Both the position numbers and the translations under genes were made by a program. DNA of 8,138 nucleotides from Chloroflexi bacterium UBA4733 (GTDB lineage Bacteria; Chloroflexota; UBA4733): positions 1 through 8,138 of the forward strand of contig DHIZ01000133.1 of assembly GCA_002404055.1 (NCBI GenBank), read 5' to 3'. Shown here piece after piece: positions 1 through 6,396 of this stretch. Each line of letters opens with the position of its first letter. The first letter of the stretch is position 1. The notes beneath the pieces are model-generated. The model did not search any database and was not told where the DNA came from. It worked only from the letters and a program-made list of their open reading frames with translations.

Positions 1-91
1 ACCCTAACTTCAAAGCACACCCTGCTGGTGTCCGTTTTTGGCTCATACTGGGTTCTCCGGCACTTTTGGTGCGCTCAAATCAGAACGCTTG

Positions 92-1178
92 CTATGTGGA
101 TCCCATCGCGGTTTGACTATAGCCCTCTTCCCGCAGGTCCGGCACATCGAGTGGGGTTCCGCCCTGCAAGGCTGAGGCGTGGGCGATGATGCCGGGAACG
201 GTGAAATCGGCGGCGCGATAGACGTCAATCGGGACGCGTTCTTCCCGCTGCAGCGCCTGGACAAAGGCGGGGATCATCACCTGTTCCCAGGTGCCATGGC
301 CGCCACCCACACCGGGGACCGCAGGGTGGCGGTCAGTGATCGGGAAATCAATCATGCCCTGGAGGTGGGGCACGTCGGCGAAGAAACCTCGAAAGCCTAA
401 AAAGCCTGTCCCTTCCCGTCGTGTCTCTATCGTGCCGGCGGTGCCGTAGAGCACAAAGTAGTGCAGCATCGGCTCGCGCACAATCCCCGTGCCGCGCAGG
501 AGTTTGATCAGTGTCCCCTTCCCGGTGCGTAACAGGGCGACTTCGGCATCGAACCAGCCGCGGTCGCGGGCCACCGGGCCGGCGGCTCCCATGCCGGTGG
601 CGCTGACGCAATGATCGCCCAGCAGTTCGAGGAGGGGGCCGAGGCTGTGGGTTGGGTAGAGGATGGGTGGGCGGCCGGTACGCCAGGTTGGTGGCTCGTT
701 GCTGCTGCGCGGCGTCCGACCGCCATGCAGATACTCCGCCTCGGCGTAAAACACCTCGCCCAGACGGCCGGCCGCCAGGAAGGCCTTCCAGGCATCCAGG
801 TAGGGCATGAAGCACATGTTCTCCGCCAGCATGTACTGGCGACCAGTGCGCTCCACGGTCGTAGCCACCGCCCGACATTCTTCGATGCTGTCGGCGAGCG
901 GCACCTCCCCCAGAACGTGACAGCCGCGCTCCAGGGCGGCGATGACGTAGCGGGCGTGGGTCGACACCGGCGTGGCTACCACCACGACATCCAGTTCGTG
1001 CTGAAGGAACTGCTCGTACTCCTCGTAAGTCACGGCGCCGACGCGGGCGGCAGCGGCGCGGGCTACCTCGCCATTGGTATCACAGACGGCGACGACGCGA
1101 CAGTCAGGCTGGGGCGGCGAACACGCCTTGCAGCGCCAGCCCTCGGCGCAACCCCGCAATACCGATACGCAATTGCAT
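92..1178 (-). pseudogene. Gfo/Idh/MocA-family oxidoreductase, frameshifted near its N-terminus
   Basis: NAD(P)-dependent sugar or cyclitol dehydrogenase family, cytosolic. The best start is the ATG at 1178, which has an AGGAG ribosome site (1185-1189) and begins MQLRIGIAGLRRG, a typical Rossmann glycine motif. That frame stops after about 24 codons, while the rest of the protein (from PDCRVVAVCDTN) lies one frame over. Removing one base from the C run at 1111-1114 joins the two as GVFAAQPDCRVVAVCD and gives 361 codons plus stop, normal for the family. Later landmarks are the ATPVSTHARYV segment, HVLGEVPLADS (where most relatives have EKP) and YPTHSLGPLLELLG with the likely catalytic His. The gene starts 9 bases after the sulfatase stop, and its ribosome site overlaps that stop codon, so translational coupling is likely. 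The substrate cannot be told. It is either a true pseudogene or a sequence error; an unbroken reading frame also runs back to 1234, but that N-terminus lacks the glycine motif. Confidence 0.85.
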
Positions 1179-1187
1179 ACCAAACTC

Positions 1188-2603
1188 CTATACCGTGGCC
1201 AGTTGGAGAACCGTGATCTGGGGCTGCCCGGCAATCAGGTGGGTGCCGTCGGAGAGCTTGTTGGGCCGGCCCACCAACTCCGTTACCAGGCGCTGCCGCC
1301 AGAGCTGCAGGCGCCTCTGTGCCGCCTCGTCGGCTGCCTGGTTGTGCAACTCATTGGGGTCGCCGACCAGATCGAACAGTTGCTCTTCACCCGTCTGCGT
1401 GTACCAGATATATTTCTCCTTGCCGTCCGTGAGGTACTGCATCCCCAGAGGGCCGGTGTGCTCCCCATGCAGGTAGTCGCGCCAGGCTGTTTCCGGCTGG
1501 CGGATCAAGCTGAGCACGCTGCGGCCATCTACGGAGTCCGGGATTGGCGCCCCGGCAGCGTCCAGAATGGTCGGCATTAAGTCCTGCAGGCCGACTACCT
1601 GATCAAACGTGCGACCCTGCGGCAAGCCCATCCAGGAAGGTGTGTTCACAAAGAAGGGCACCCGCGCCGATCCTTCGTATGGGAGGGTCTTGCGAAAGTA
1701 GTGGTGGTCGCCCAGCATGTCGCCGTGATCGGAGGTGAAGATGATAACGGTGTTCCCGGCGAGACCCTGTTCCCAGGAGCGCATGATGCGCAGCAGAAAG
1801 CCGATCTGGTCGTCAATGTGGTTGATCAGCCCCAGGTAGCCGGCCCGCAGGCGGTGCATCGTGACGTCATCCACCCGGCCGACGGAAGCCTCCGGGCTCA
1901 AGCCTCTGACCGGGGCGTCGAAGCGGGGCTCCCAGTCGCCCAGGTAGGGCTCTGGAGACTCCTGCTCCATGTAGCGATCGTAGTAGAGCTGCGGTGGCGT
2001 GTAGGGAGCGTGCGGAGAGAAGTAAGAGAGCCAGAGGAAGAACGGCTGGCTGGGATCCCGGTGATCCAGGAAGCGCACCGCCTCCCGTGTACACCAGTTG
2101 GTATGCGTGAACTCCTCGGCTAGGTGAAAGGGCCGGGCTACCCAGCCGTTGCCGGACACGCCGTGGGCCACGCGAGCTTCGATGGCGGTGGCGCCGTTAT
2201 CGGCCAGCCAGTCGCTGTAGTCGCTCTTCTTTTCGCCACGATGGTCCGACCACAGCATATGCTCGAAACCGTAGCGTTTGCGATAGGGAAACATGTGCAG
2301 TTTGCCGACCAGCTGCGTCTGGTAGCCGGCCCGGGTCAACTCGCCGGGCAATGAATGCGGCAAGTCCCACTCCACATCACCATGATAGCCGAGCATGCCG
2401 TGGTGGACGGGCCGCATGCCGGAGAGCATGGTGCGGCGCGCACCGATGCAGGAGGGCACTTCCGTGTAGGCGCGTGTGAAGTTGTTGCCGCTCTGACCCA
2501 GGTAATCGAGGTTCGGCGTACTCAACACCGGATGGCCGTTGAGGCCCAGGCAGTCGCCGCGCTGCTGATCGGTCGTGATCAAGAGTATGTTCGGACGCTT
2601 CAA
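1188..2603 (-). CDS. Sulfatase (arylsulfatase / choline-sulfatase-like, alkaline phosphatase fold)
   Basis: Hydrolyses a sulfate ester, probably on a sugar or glycan; 471 aa, usual for the family. It starts RPNILLITTDQQRGD, with the metal-binding Asp at residue 12. The segment PSCIGARRTMLSG (residues 50-62) carries the Cys (52) normally converted to formylglycine and the following Arg (56). GKLH (100-103), FTSDHGDMLGDH (metal ligands D292 and H293) and K305 complete the active site. Position 3 of the C-x-P/A-x-R signature is Gly. The start codon is TTG at 2603, four bases after a strong AAAGGAGG; an ATG four bases upstream is out of frame. No signal peptide is visible, so the enzyme appears cytosolic and would act on imported substrate. 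It lies 48 bases after the binding-protein gene and just before the oxidoreductase gene, probably in one operon. The family is very secure; the substrate is unknown. Confidence 0.95.
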   Translation of the reverse strand: MKRPNILLITTDQQRGDCLGLNGHPVLSTPNLDYLGQSGNNFTRAYTEVPSCIGARRTMLSGMRPVHHGMLGYHGDVEWDLPHSLPGELTRAGYQTQLVGKLHMFPYRKRYGFEHMLWSDHRGEKKSDYSDWLADNGATAIEARVAHGVSGNGWVARPFHLAEEFTHTNWCTREAVRFLDHRDPSQPFFLWLSYFSPHAPYTPPQLYYDRYMEQESPEPYLGDWEPRFDAPVRGLSPEASVGRVDDVTMHRLRAGYLGLINHIDDQIGFLLRIMRSWEQGLAGNTVIIFTSDHGDMLGDHHYFRKTLPYEGSARVPFFVNTPSWMGLPQGRTFDQVVGLQDLMPTILDAAGAPIPDSVDGRSVLSLIRQPETAWRDYLHGEHTGPLGMQYLTDGKEKYIWYTQTGEEQLFDLVGDPNELHNQAADEAAQRRLQLWRQRLVTELVGRPNKLSDGTHLIAGQPQITVLQLATV

Positions 2604-2651
2604 CCATCCTCCTTTGTGGTGGTGCGGTGTAGCCCAGCGCTCTTCGCCGCC

Positions 2652-4178
2652 TTATACCGCGCAGGCGCAGGCAGTGACAAGTTGCTGGAGTGGCGGCTTG
2701 ATCTGCTGCAAGGTCGTCTTGACGTCGGCCTTCCCGGCAGTGATGGCAGCTAGCCCGGCTTCCACCGTCTTCGGCACAAAGACATCTTCACCGGTGATAG
2801 CGAGCAGCGGATCGGTGTGCAGGCCGACTTTGAGGGAATCGAGCAGCACCTGCGGACGCACGTCGCCCAGCGGCTTGAAGAACTCCTGGGCCCACTGTGT
2901 AGCATCAGCAGGGACCATGGGCATGATGGCCACGAAGCGGGCATAGCGCGAACCTTCATCGAGCCACTTTAGATAGGTCCAGGTGTCGTCAGTGTGCTTT
3001 GACGTCCTGGCGATGTATTCCATCTGGGGATTGTAGACGTAGGCCGAACGCTGCGCCTTCGGGAAGGGCATGAGGCCCCAGGAGACACCAGTGAGCGTCT
3101 TCGCTGCGTGCGAGATTTGCGAACTGTTCAGTACCGACATGGCCGACTTGCCGGCGGCGAAGGCGCTGCCGGAGCCAACCAGCTTTTCACCGGGGCGTGG
3201 CATGACGTGCTGCTTCCAGAGCAGGTCGTGGTAGGCGTTGTAGCAGTCCAGCATCGCCGGGGAGTCGCAGGAGGCGGTACGCATATCGGCAGAGACCCAC
3301 GTTCCTTCCCACAAAACGGGCAGATGCGGCAGATAGCCCAGCGAGTCGACGCCGGCTTGCGTTGGCACGCCGTCCGGTCCAATCACTGTGAGCTTTGTTG
3401 CAGCATCCACAAAGGCAGCCCAGTTCCAGGACTCGTCCCCTCAGGTGGCCGGCGGAATGGGCAGGCCCGCTTTCTGGAAGTGGTCCCGATTATACACCAT
3501 TGCCGGTCCTGGGGAATTCGCCGCTACCGGCAGCGCCATGAGCTTCCCTTGGTACAGCGCCTGGTAGTCAAAGAGTGACTGGTTGTACTTCGCGGTATCG
3601 AACTTATCTTTCGCTGCCGCACTGCTGAGGTCGGCCACCAGCTCCTGGCGAGCATAGCCGGCCGCCGATCGGGCGCTGGCGAAGAGGTCGGGCGGCGTAC
3701 CGGCGGCGGTGAGCGTCTTAAACTTCTGCTCGGCCTCCACAATGGCGCCGGTATCCAGCAGCACTTCGATGCTCACTCCCGGGTGCGCCTGTTCGTACAT
3801 CGGCAGGAAGCTGTTTTGCAGGCGATCCAGATCAGCCGCCTGGAAGTAGGTCAGCCACTCCAACACCACCTGGGCCTTCCCAAAGGCGCCAGTGCGGATG
3901 ACGGCGCTCGTGGGTGTCGCCCGCGCCCCGGCCGCCGTGTTGCCGCTCCCCGTCGCGGTTGCGCTCGCGGAGTTCGAGGTCGGGGCAGCAAGCGCCCGAA
4001 CGCTCGATGTTGCTGCGCTGCTCACCGCCGTCGTTGGCGCGGCGGAGCTTACGCCCGACATCGCCGTGGCGCCACCGCCATTACATGCAGCCAGCACGCC
4101 GATACCGCCGCAAGCCGCTAAGCCCTTAGCTAACAACGACCGCCGTGAGAGCCGCTGGCGGTCTGCATAGGCTGACAT
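2652..4178 (-). pseudogene. ABC-transporter extracellular solute-binding lipoprotein (sugar type), interrupted by an in-frame TGA
   Basis: Captures a sugar outside the membrane for an ABC importer (family 1 solute-binding proteins). The start is ATG 4178, preceded by GGAAGGAGG six bases upstream. The N-terminus has a twin-arginine motif (SRRSLLAKG, residues 11-19), a short hydrophobic stretch and a lipobox VLAAC with Cys 32, so it is likely a Tat-exported lipoprotein. A Ser/Thr/Ala-rich linker follows to about residue 95, then the binding domain (VVLEWLTYFQ; GTPPDLFAS; GPAMVYNRDHFQKAGLPIPP). Codon 246 (3441-3443) is TGA, and the same frame continues as GDESWNWAAFVDAATKLT to a TAA at 2652. Relatives commonly read PPxxWGD-SWTWDAF here, so the TGA sits where a Trp (TGG) is expected. 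Read through, the protein is 508 aa, a normal length. As written, only a 245-aa N-terminal half and an untranslated second half (or an unlikely GTG restart at 3410) would be made. No permease genes are in view. Confidence 0.85.
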
Positions 4179-4399
4179 TGCTGGCCTCCTTCCGGGTCTG
4201 CTGAGAGCTCCTAGATGGAGTGATCGACCCTGACCAAACTCGGCGAAGCGCTCGCTGTACTCACCCCCGGCCAATTGGACGTTTGAGGTAGTCGGCTTCG
4301 GCAAATAAGTCCACCGTGCTTGCTATCAGACGGCGGTCGCGCCATAGTCCAGCGCAGCGCGCCTATCGGCTCTGGTTGCCAGCAGTTCCTCATTTCACC
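4179..4399. other. Intergenic region upstream of the binding-protein gene
   Basis: About 220 bases between the binding-protein start and the toxin gene end. The only clear element is the ribosome site just upstream of 4178. The binding-protein frame stays open back to about 4304, but that extension (starting MPKPTTSNV) would bury the Tat/lipoprotein signal and has no ribosome site. I found no convincing -35/-10 pair; CCAATTGG (near 4270) is a short palindrome of the sort that could bind a regulator, but it is only 8 bases and may be chance. The promoter of the sugar cluster is expected here. Confidence 0.4.
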
Positions 4400-4423
4400 T
4401 GCTCGGTTAGTCATAACCGAGCA
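4400..4423 (-). terminator. Perfect 10-bp hairpin spanning the PIN-toxin stop codon
   Basis: TGCTCGGTTA (4400-4409) is the exact reverse complement of TAACCGAGCA (4414-4423), with a four-base loop (4410-4413). The TGA stop of the toxin gene (4411-4413) is in the loop. This could be a transcription end or an mRNA-stabilising structure for the toxin-antitoxin operon. No run of U follows on either strand, so a classical rho-independent terminator is not shown. The structure is certain from the sequence; the role is inferred. Confidence 0.5.
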
Positions 4424-4851
4424 AGCGCCTCGCCCGGTGTGAGCACTGTGATGCCATACTCAGATGCGATTGCGCTTGCCTGCGCCAGAATGTGGCGTTG
4501 ATCAAGTGTGAGAAGATACTGGGCGTCGGCTGATGCGGCAGCGGCGATAATCGGCGCATCCTTGGCAACGACGATGCGCATGGCTCGTTGTACGAGATCG
4601 ACAGGCGGATCGGTGATCGAGTCGATCTTGGCTCGATAGCTGTCAAATTGTGCCAGGGCCTGCGGGCGCTTGGCGGCCAAATTCTCCTGGGTTTCCAGCA
4701 GAACGAGTGTGGAAAAGCACAGTTGAAAGAGCCCCGAAAATCCTTTGTCCAGCAACAACCGGGAGGCGCCAAGGGCCGAAGCGCATGCGGCAAAGAACAC
4801 CGTACTGTCAATGAAAACCCGAAATTGCCTACTGGTCGGTGTCAATACCAT
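4411..4851 (-). CDS. PIN-domain protein, likely toxin (VapC-like ribonuclease) of a toxin-antitoxin pair
   Basis: 146 aa. PIN domains are metal-dependent ribonucleases. The acidic residues expected for the metal site are visible: D15 in RVFIDSTVFF, E53 in VLLETQENL, D98 in VAKDAPIIAAA, and D117 in YLLTLDQRHIL. The DAPIIAAAASADAQYLLTLD segment is typical of PIN toxins. The start ATG 4851 has AAGGA five bases upstream and lies inside the end of the antitoxin gene (23-base overlap), a standard arrangement for coupled toxin-antitoxin genes. The base composition is visibly less GC-rich than the neighbouring sugar genes, which fits a mobile defence or stability module, though this is inference. The target RNA cannot be predicted. 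The family call is strong; the toxin role follows from the partner gene. Confidence 0.87.
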   Translation of the reverse strand: MVLTPTSRQFRVFIDSTVFFAACASALGASRLLLDKGFSGLFQLCFSTLVLLETQENLAAKRPQALAQFDSYRAKIDSITDPPVDLVQRAMRIVVAKDAPIIAAAASADAQYLLTLDQRHILAQASAIASEYGITVLTPGEALARL

Positions 4852-5149
4852 ACGCTTCCTTGATGAGTCGGCTCCGAATGCTGCGGCCGTTTTCGATGAT
4901 CTCGTCCAGGCTCAGTCCCTGCTCTCGCAGCAAGCGATCTGCCTCATCAATGTCACGACTGGCGATGGTCTGCTGCGGCGTGAGCAAGACACTGCCGTCC
5001 TGCGTAAGGCTAAAGCTCACGACATCGCCCTTCTTGATGCCAAGCATTCGGCGAACGTCCGCCGGGAGGGTGACCTGTCCCTTTTCCTGTACCCGAGCGA
5101 GTTTGGGGTTTGACACGTCTTTCTCCATAAGTGCTATGGGGTCATACAT
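4829..5149 (-). CDS. AbrB/MazE-type (SpoVT-AbrB domain) antitoxin
   Basis: 106 aa. The DNA-binding swapped-hairpin domain is at about residues 17-58, with the signature KLARVQEKGQVTLPADVRRMLGIKKGD. The C-terminal part (about 65-106) is charged and likely helical, the part expected to bind and neutralise the toxin. It is the first gene of the pair and overlaps the PIN gene by 23 bases. The start used is ATG 5149. It has no spaced ribosome site (GGA touches the ATG), and the promoter upstream would begin transcription at about this base, so the mRNA may be leaderless. ATG 5128 (MEKDVSNP) is the alternative start and also keeps the whole domain. Such antitoxins usually repress their own promoter. 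Confidence 0.88.
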   Translation of the reverse strand: MYDPIALMEKDVSNPKLARVQEKGQVTLPADVRRMLGIKKGDVVSFSLTQDGSVLLTPQQTIASRDIDEADRLLREQGLSLDEIIENGRSIRSRLIKEAYGIDTDQ

Positions 5150-5151
5150 TC

Positions 5152-5162
5152 CTACATTGTAG
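5152..5162. promoter_or_regulatory. Palindrome on the -10 box of the toxin-antitoxin promoter, possible operator
   Basis: CTACA-T-TGTAG is a perfect inverted repeat with a one-base centre. It covers the -10 hexamer and lies just upstream of the antitoxin start. A second TACATT copy sits 8 bases away (5145-5150 and 5153-5158). Placement is ideal for autorepression by the AbrB-type antitoxin. The repeat is seen directly; the binding is inferred. Confidence 0.4.
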
Positions 5163-5184
5163 CAAGCGCAGGGTGTTTTGTCAA
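5156..5184 (-). promoter_or_regulatory. Strong sigma70-type promoter of the antitoxin-toxin operon
   Basis: On the minus strand TTGACA (5179-5184), a consensus -35 box, is followed after exactly 17 bases by TACAAT (5156-5161), one mismatch from TATAAT. The expected transcript start is about 5148-5150, at the antitoxin ATG. This is the best promoter in the window and faces the antitoxin gene. Confidence 0.8.
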
Positions 5185-5243
5185 TCAGCTTACAAGCGTT
5201 TCGGCCTTCTCGGCATCACCACGGACACGAGACCTACCTGCGA

Positions 5244-5939
5244 TCACTCCGCTGTCGGCAAGTGTATGTACATCGACTGAATGCCCACCCGGCCCGGCCC
5301 CGTAAACCGGTTCCACACCATATTGCCTTGGCCGCCAAACATGCCGGTGCGCAGGCCGTAGACGTTCTGCTCCATCTGCACGCTGCCGTCGCGGTAGATC
5401 CAGCCGCCGGGTTCGATGTCGATCTGCTCGCCCGGCGCCAGGGCCTTCTCGAAGACGTTGCCGTAGCCGTGCAGCCAGAGCACGCCCTCGTGCTGCGTGG
5501 CCGTGAACTGGTCCACGAAGAAGCCGCTGTTGCCGAACATCATGTTGGCAAAGCCTTTCACGCGCTGATAGGTATAGTCGAGGTTGCCGGTGGCCGCCAG
5601 GTACTGGTGCTCGCGCACCAGCACGCTTGTGCCGGGCATAAGATGCAGGGGGAATACGTGCCCGGCGCCGTCGCGGGAGAAAGCAATTTCGCCCGGTCCG
5701 CGCGCCTCCGTCTGGAACGCCGGCAGGCCGGCAATCATACGCTTGAAGGCGCCCTTACCACGCAAGCCGATTTGCAGCGGCGGGTCTTTCCATAACACGA
5801 CATGGTGCTCAAAGTAGACCGGCACGCTGCCATCTAAGGCGACGTGCAGGACGGGCACGAGTTCACCCTGGATGCGGTAGCGCAGCCCAGGCGCCGCGCC
5901 GTCGTGGTTGGTGGGGAGGAGTTGTGGTGGGTTGTTCAT
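5244..5939 (-). CDS. AIM24 family protein (DUF124 / TIGR00266-like)
   Basis: 231 aa, a usual length. The family folds as a TRAP-like beta barrel; its molecular role in bacteria is not established. Visible landmarks are the N-terminal half with VVLWKDPPLQIG (about 47-58), ending in a glycine-rich loop (GNSGFF, about 136-141), and the C-terminal run YGNVFEKALAPGEQIDIEPGG with TGMFGGQGNMVWNRFTGPGRV, the most conserved part of the family. No signal peptide or membrane segment is seen. The start ATG 5939 has AGGAG six bases upstream and lies 26 bases after the stop of the upstream small gene, so the two are probably co-transcribed. The stop is TGA. About 60 bases separate its end from the promoter of the toxin-antitoxin pair, with no obvious terminator. 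Confidence 0.85.
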   Translation of the reverse strand: MNNPPQLLPTNHDGAAPGLRYRIQGELVPVLHVALDGSVPVYFEHHVVLWKDPPLQIGLRGKGAFKRMIAGLPAFQTEARGPGEIAFSRDGAGHVFPLHLMPGTSVLVREHQYLAATGNLDYTYQRVKGFANMMFGNSGFFVDQFTATQHEGVLWLHGYGNVFEKALAPGEQIDIEPGGWIYRDGSVQMEQNVYGLRTGMFGGQGNMVWNRFTGPGRVGIQSMYIHLPTAE

Positions 5940-5965
5940 TCGTGTCTCCTAACTTGCGTTGCTGG

Positions 5966-6322
5966 TCATGACCCGGCTGGCGGATCCGCCGCCGCACTTG
6001 GTCGCGGTAGTCTTGGCGCTCGAAGTCGGATGCGCGGCGGACCGATAAACTCCGGGTGGTCGGTGTAGAACGGGTCGTCCTCAGCAACCTCGACCTCGCG
6101 GGTGTAGAGGCCGTTGAGCTTTGCGGAGACCGCGACGGAGGCTTGCTCTAGCGATACGCAACGCAAGATGCCGCGCAGCAGGTCGGGCTTTGGGAGACCA
6201 CGCTCGGTCAGGACACGCATGTCTTCTTGCAAGTGGCGTCCAGTCGCCAGATAGTTGAACTCGAATGCTTCGTCGGCTGTGCTGCCGCGTCGCCGAAGAA
6301 AACTATGCACCGTCTGCGCCAT
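5966..6322 (-). CDS. Hypothetical protein, small, unrecognised
   Basis: 118 aa from ATG 6322. The start is supported by a GGGGGAG ribosome site six bases upstream; a longer reading from a TTG at 6379 has none. The sequence opens MAQTVHSFLRRRGSTADEAFEFNYLATGRHLQEDMRVL, has a mixed alpha/beta-looking middle (LRCVSLEQASVAVSAKLNG), an acidic patch (VEVAEDDPFYTDHPEF) and a Pro/Arg/Ala-rich tail. I do not recognise the family and see no catalytic motif, signal peptide or membrane helix. It lies between the nucleoside hydrolase (74 bases upstream) and AIM24 (26 bases downstream) and is probably in their operon. Coding rather than shadow is suggested by the good ribosome site and the regular spacing. 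Confidence 0.6.
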   Translation of the reverse strand: MAQTVHSFLRRRGSTADEAFEFNYLATGRHLQEDMRVLTERGLPKPDLLRGILRCVSLEQASVAVSAKLNGLYTREVEVAEDDPFYTDHPEFIGPPRIRLRAPRLPRPSAAADPPAGS

Positions 6323-6357
6323 TGTCTGCTCCCCCCTGCGCCCTTCATAGACGGTAA

Positions 6358-6388
6358 CACGCCACGCTGTTGCCAGCAACCAGGCGTG
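6358..6388. other. Intercistronic inverted repeat downstream of the nucleoside hydrolase gene
   Basis: CACGCC (6358-6363) pairs with GGCGTG (6383-6388), with an inner GTTG-CCAG-CAAC hairpin (6369-6380). It falls in the 74-base gap before the next gene. It could be a processing or attenuation structure; there is no U run, so a terminator is not shown. Confidence 0.35.
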
Positions 6389-6396
6389 ATGCCCAT

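Noticed and set aside
1..91. Possible terminator after the oxidoreductase (ACACC-AGCAG-GGTGT near 17-31)
   Set aside because: Only a five-base stem and no U run; may be chance.
611..1216. Plus-strand open frames over the oxidoreductase and sulfatase (for example 611-1216 and 1701-2123)
   Set aside because: Shadow frames of GC-rich genes on the minus strand; no motifs and no ribosome sites.
3410..3410. Separate gene starting at GTG 3410
   Set aside because: The GTG is an internal Val codon of the binding protein; no ribosome site and no signal peptide.
3441..3443. TGA read as Trp by a changed genetic code
   Set aside because: The PIN, AIM24, small hypothetical and nucleoside hydrolase genes all end with TGA at family-typical or sensible points, so TGA is a stop here.
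3441..3443. TGA as selenocysteine
   Set aside because: Sugar-binding proteins are not selenoproteins and the site matches a Trp.
4178..4304. Longer binding-protein start at about 4304
   Set aside because: It would bury the Tat/lipoprotein signal and has no ribosome site.
4179..4399. Small ORFs or a promoter in the gap upstream of the binding protein
   Set aside because: No coding signal and no convincing -35/-10 pair.
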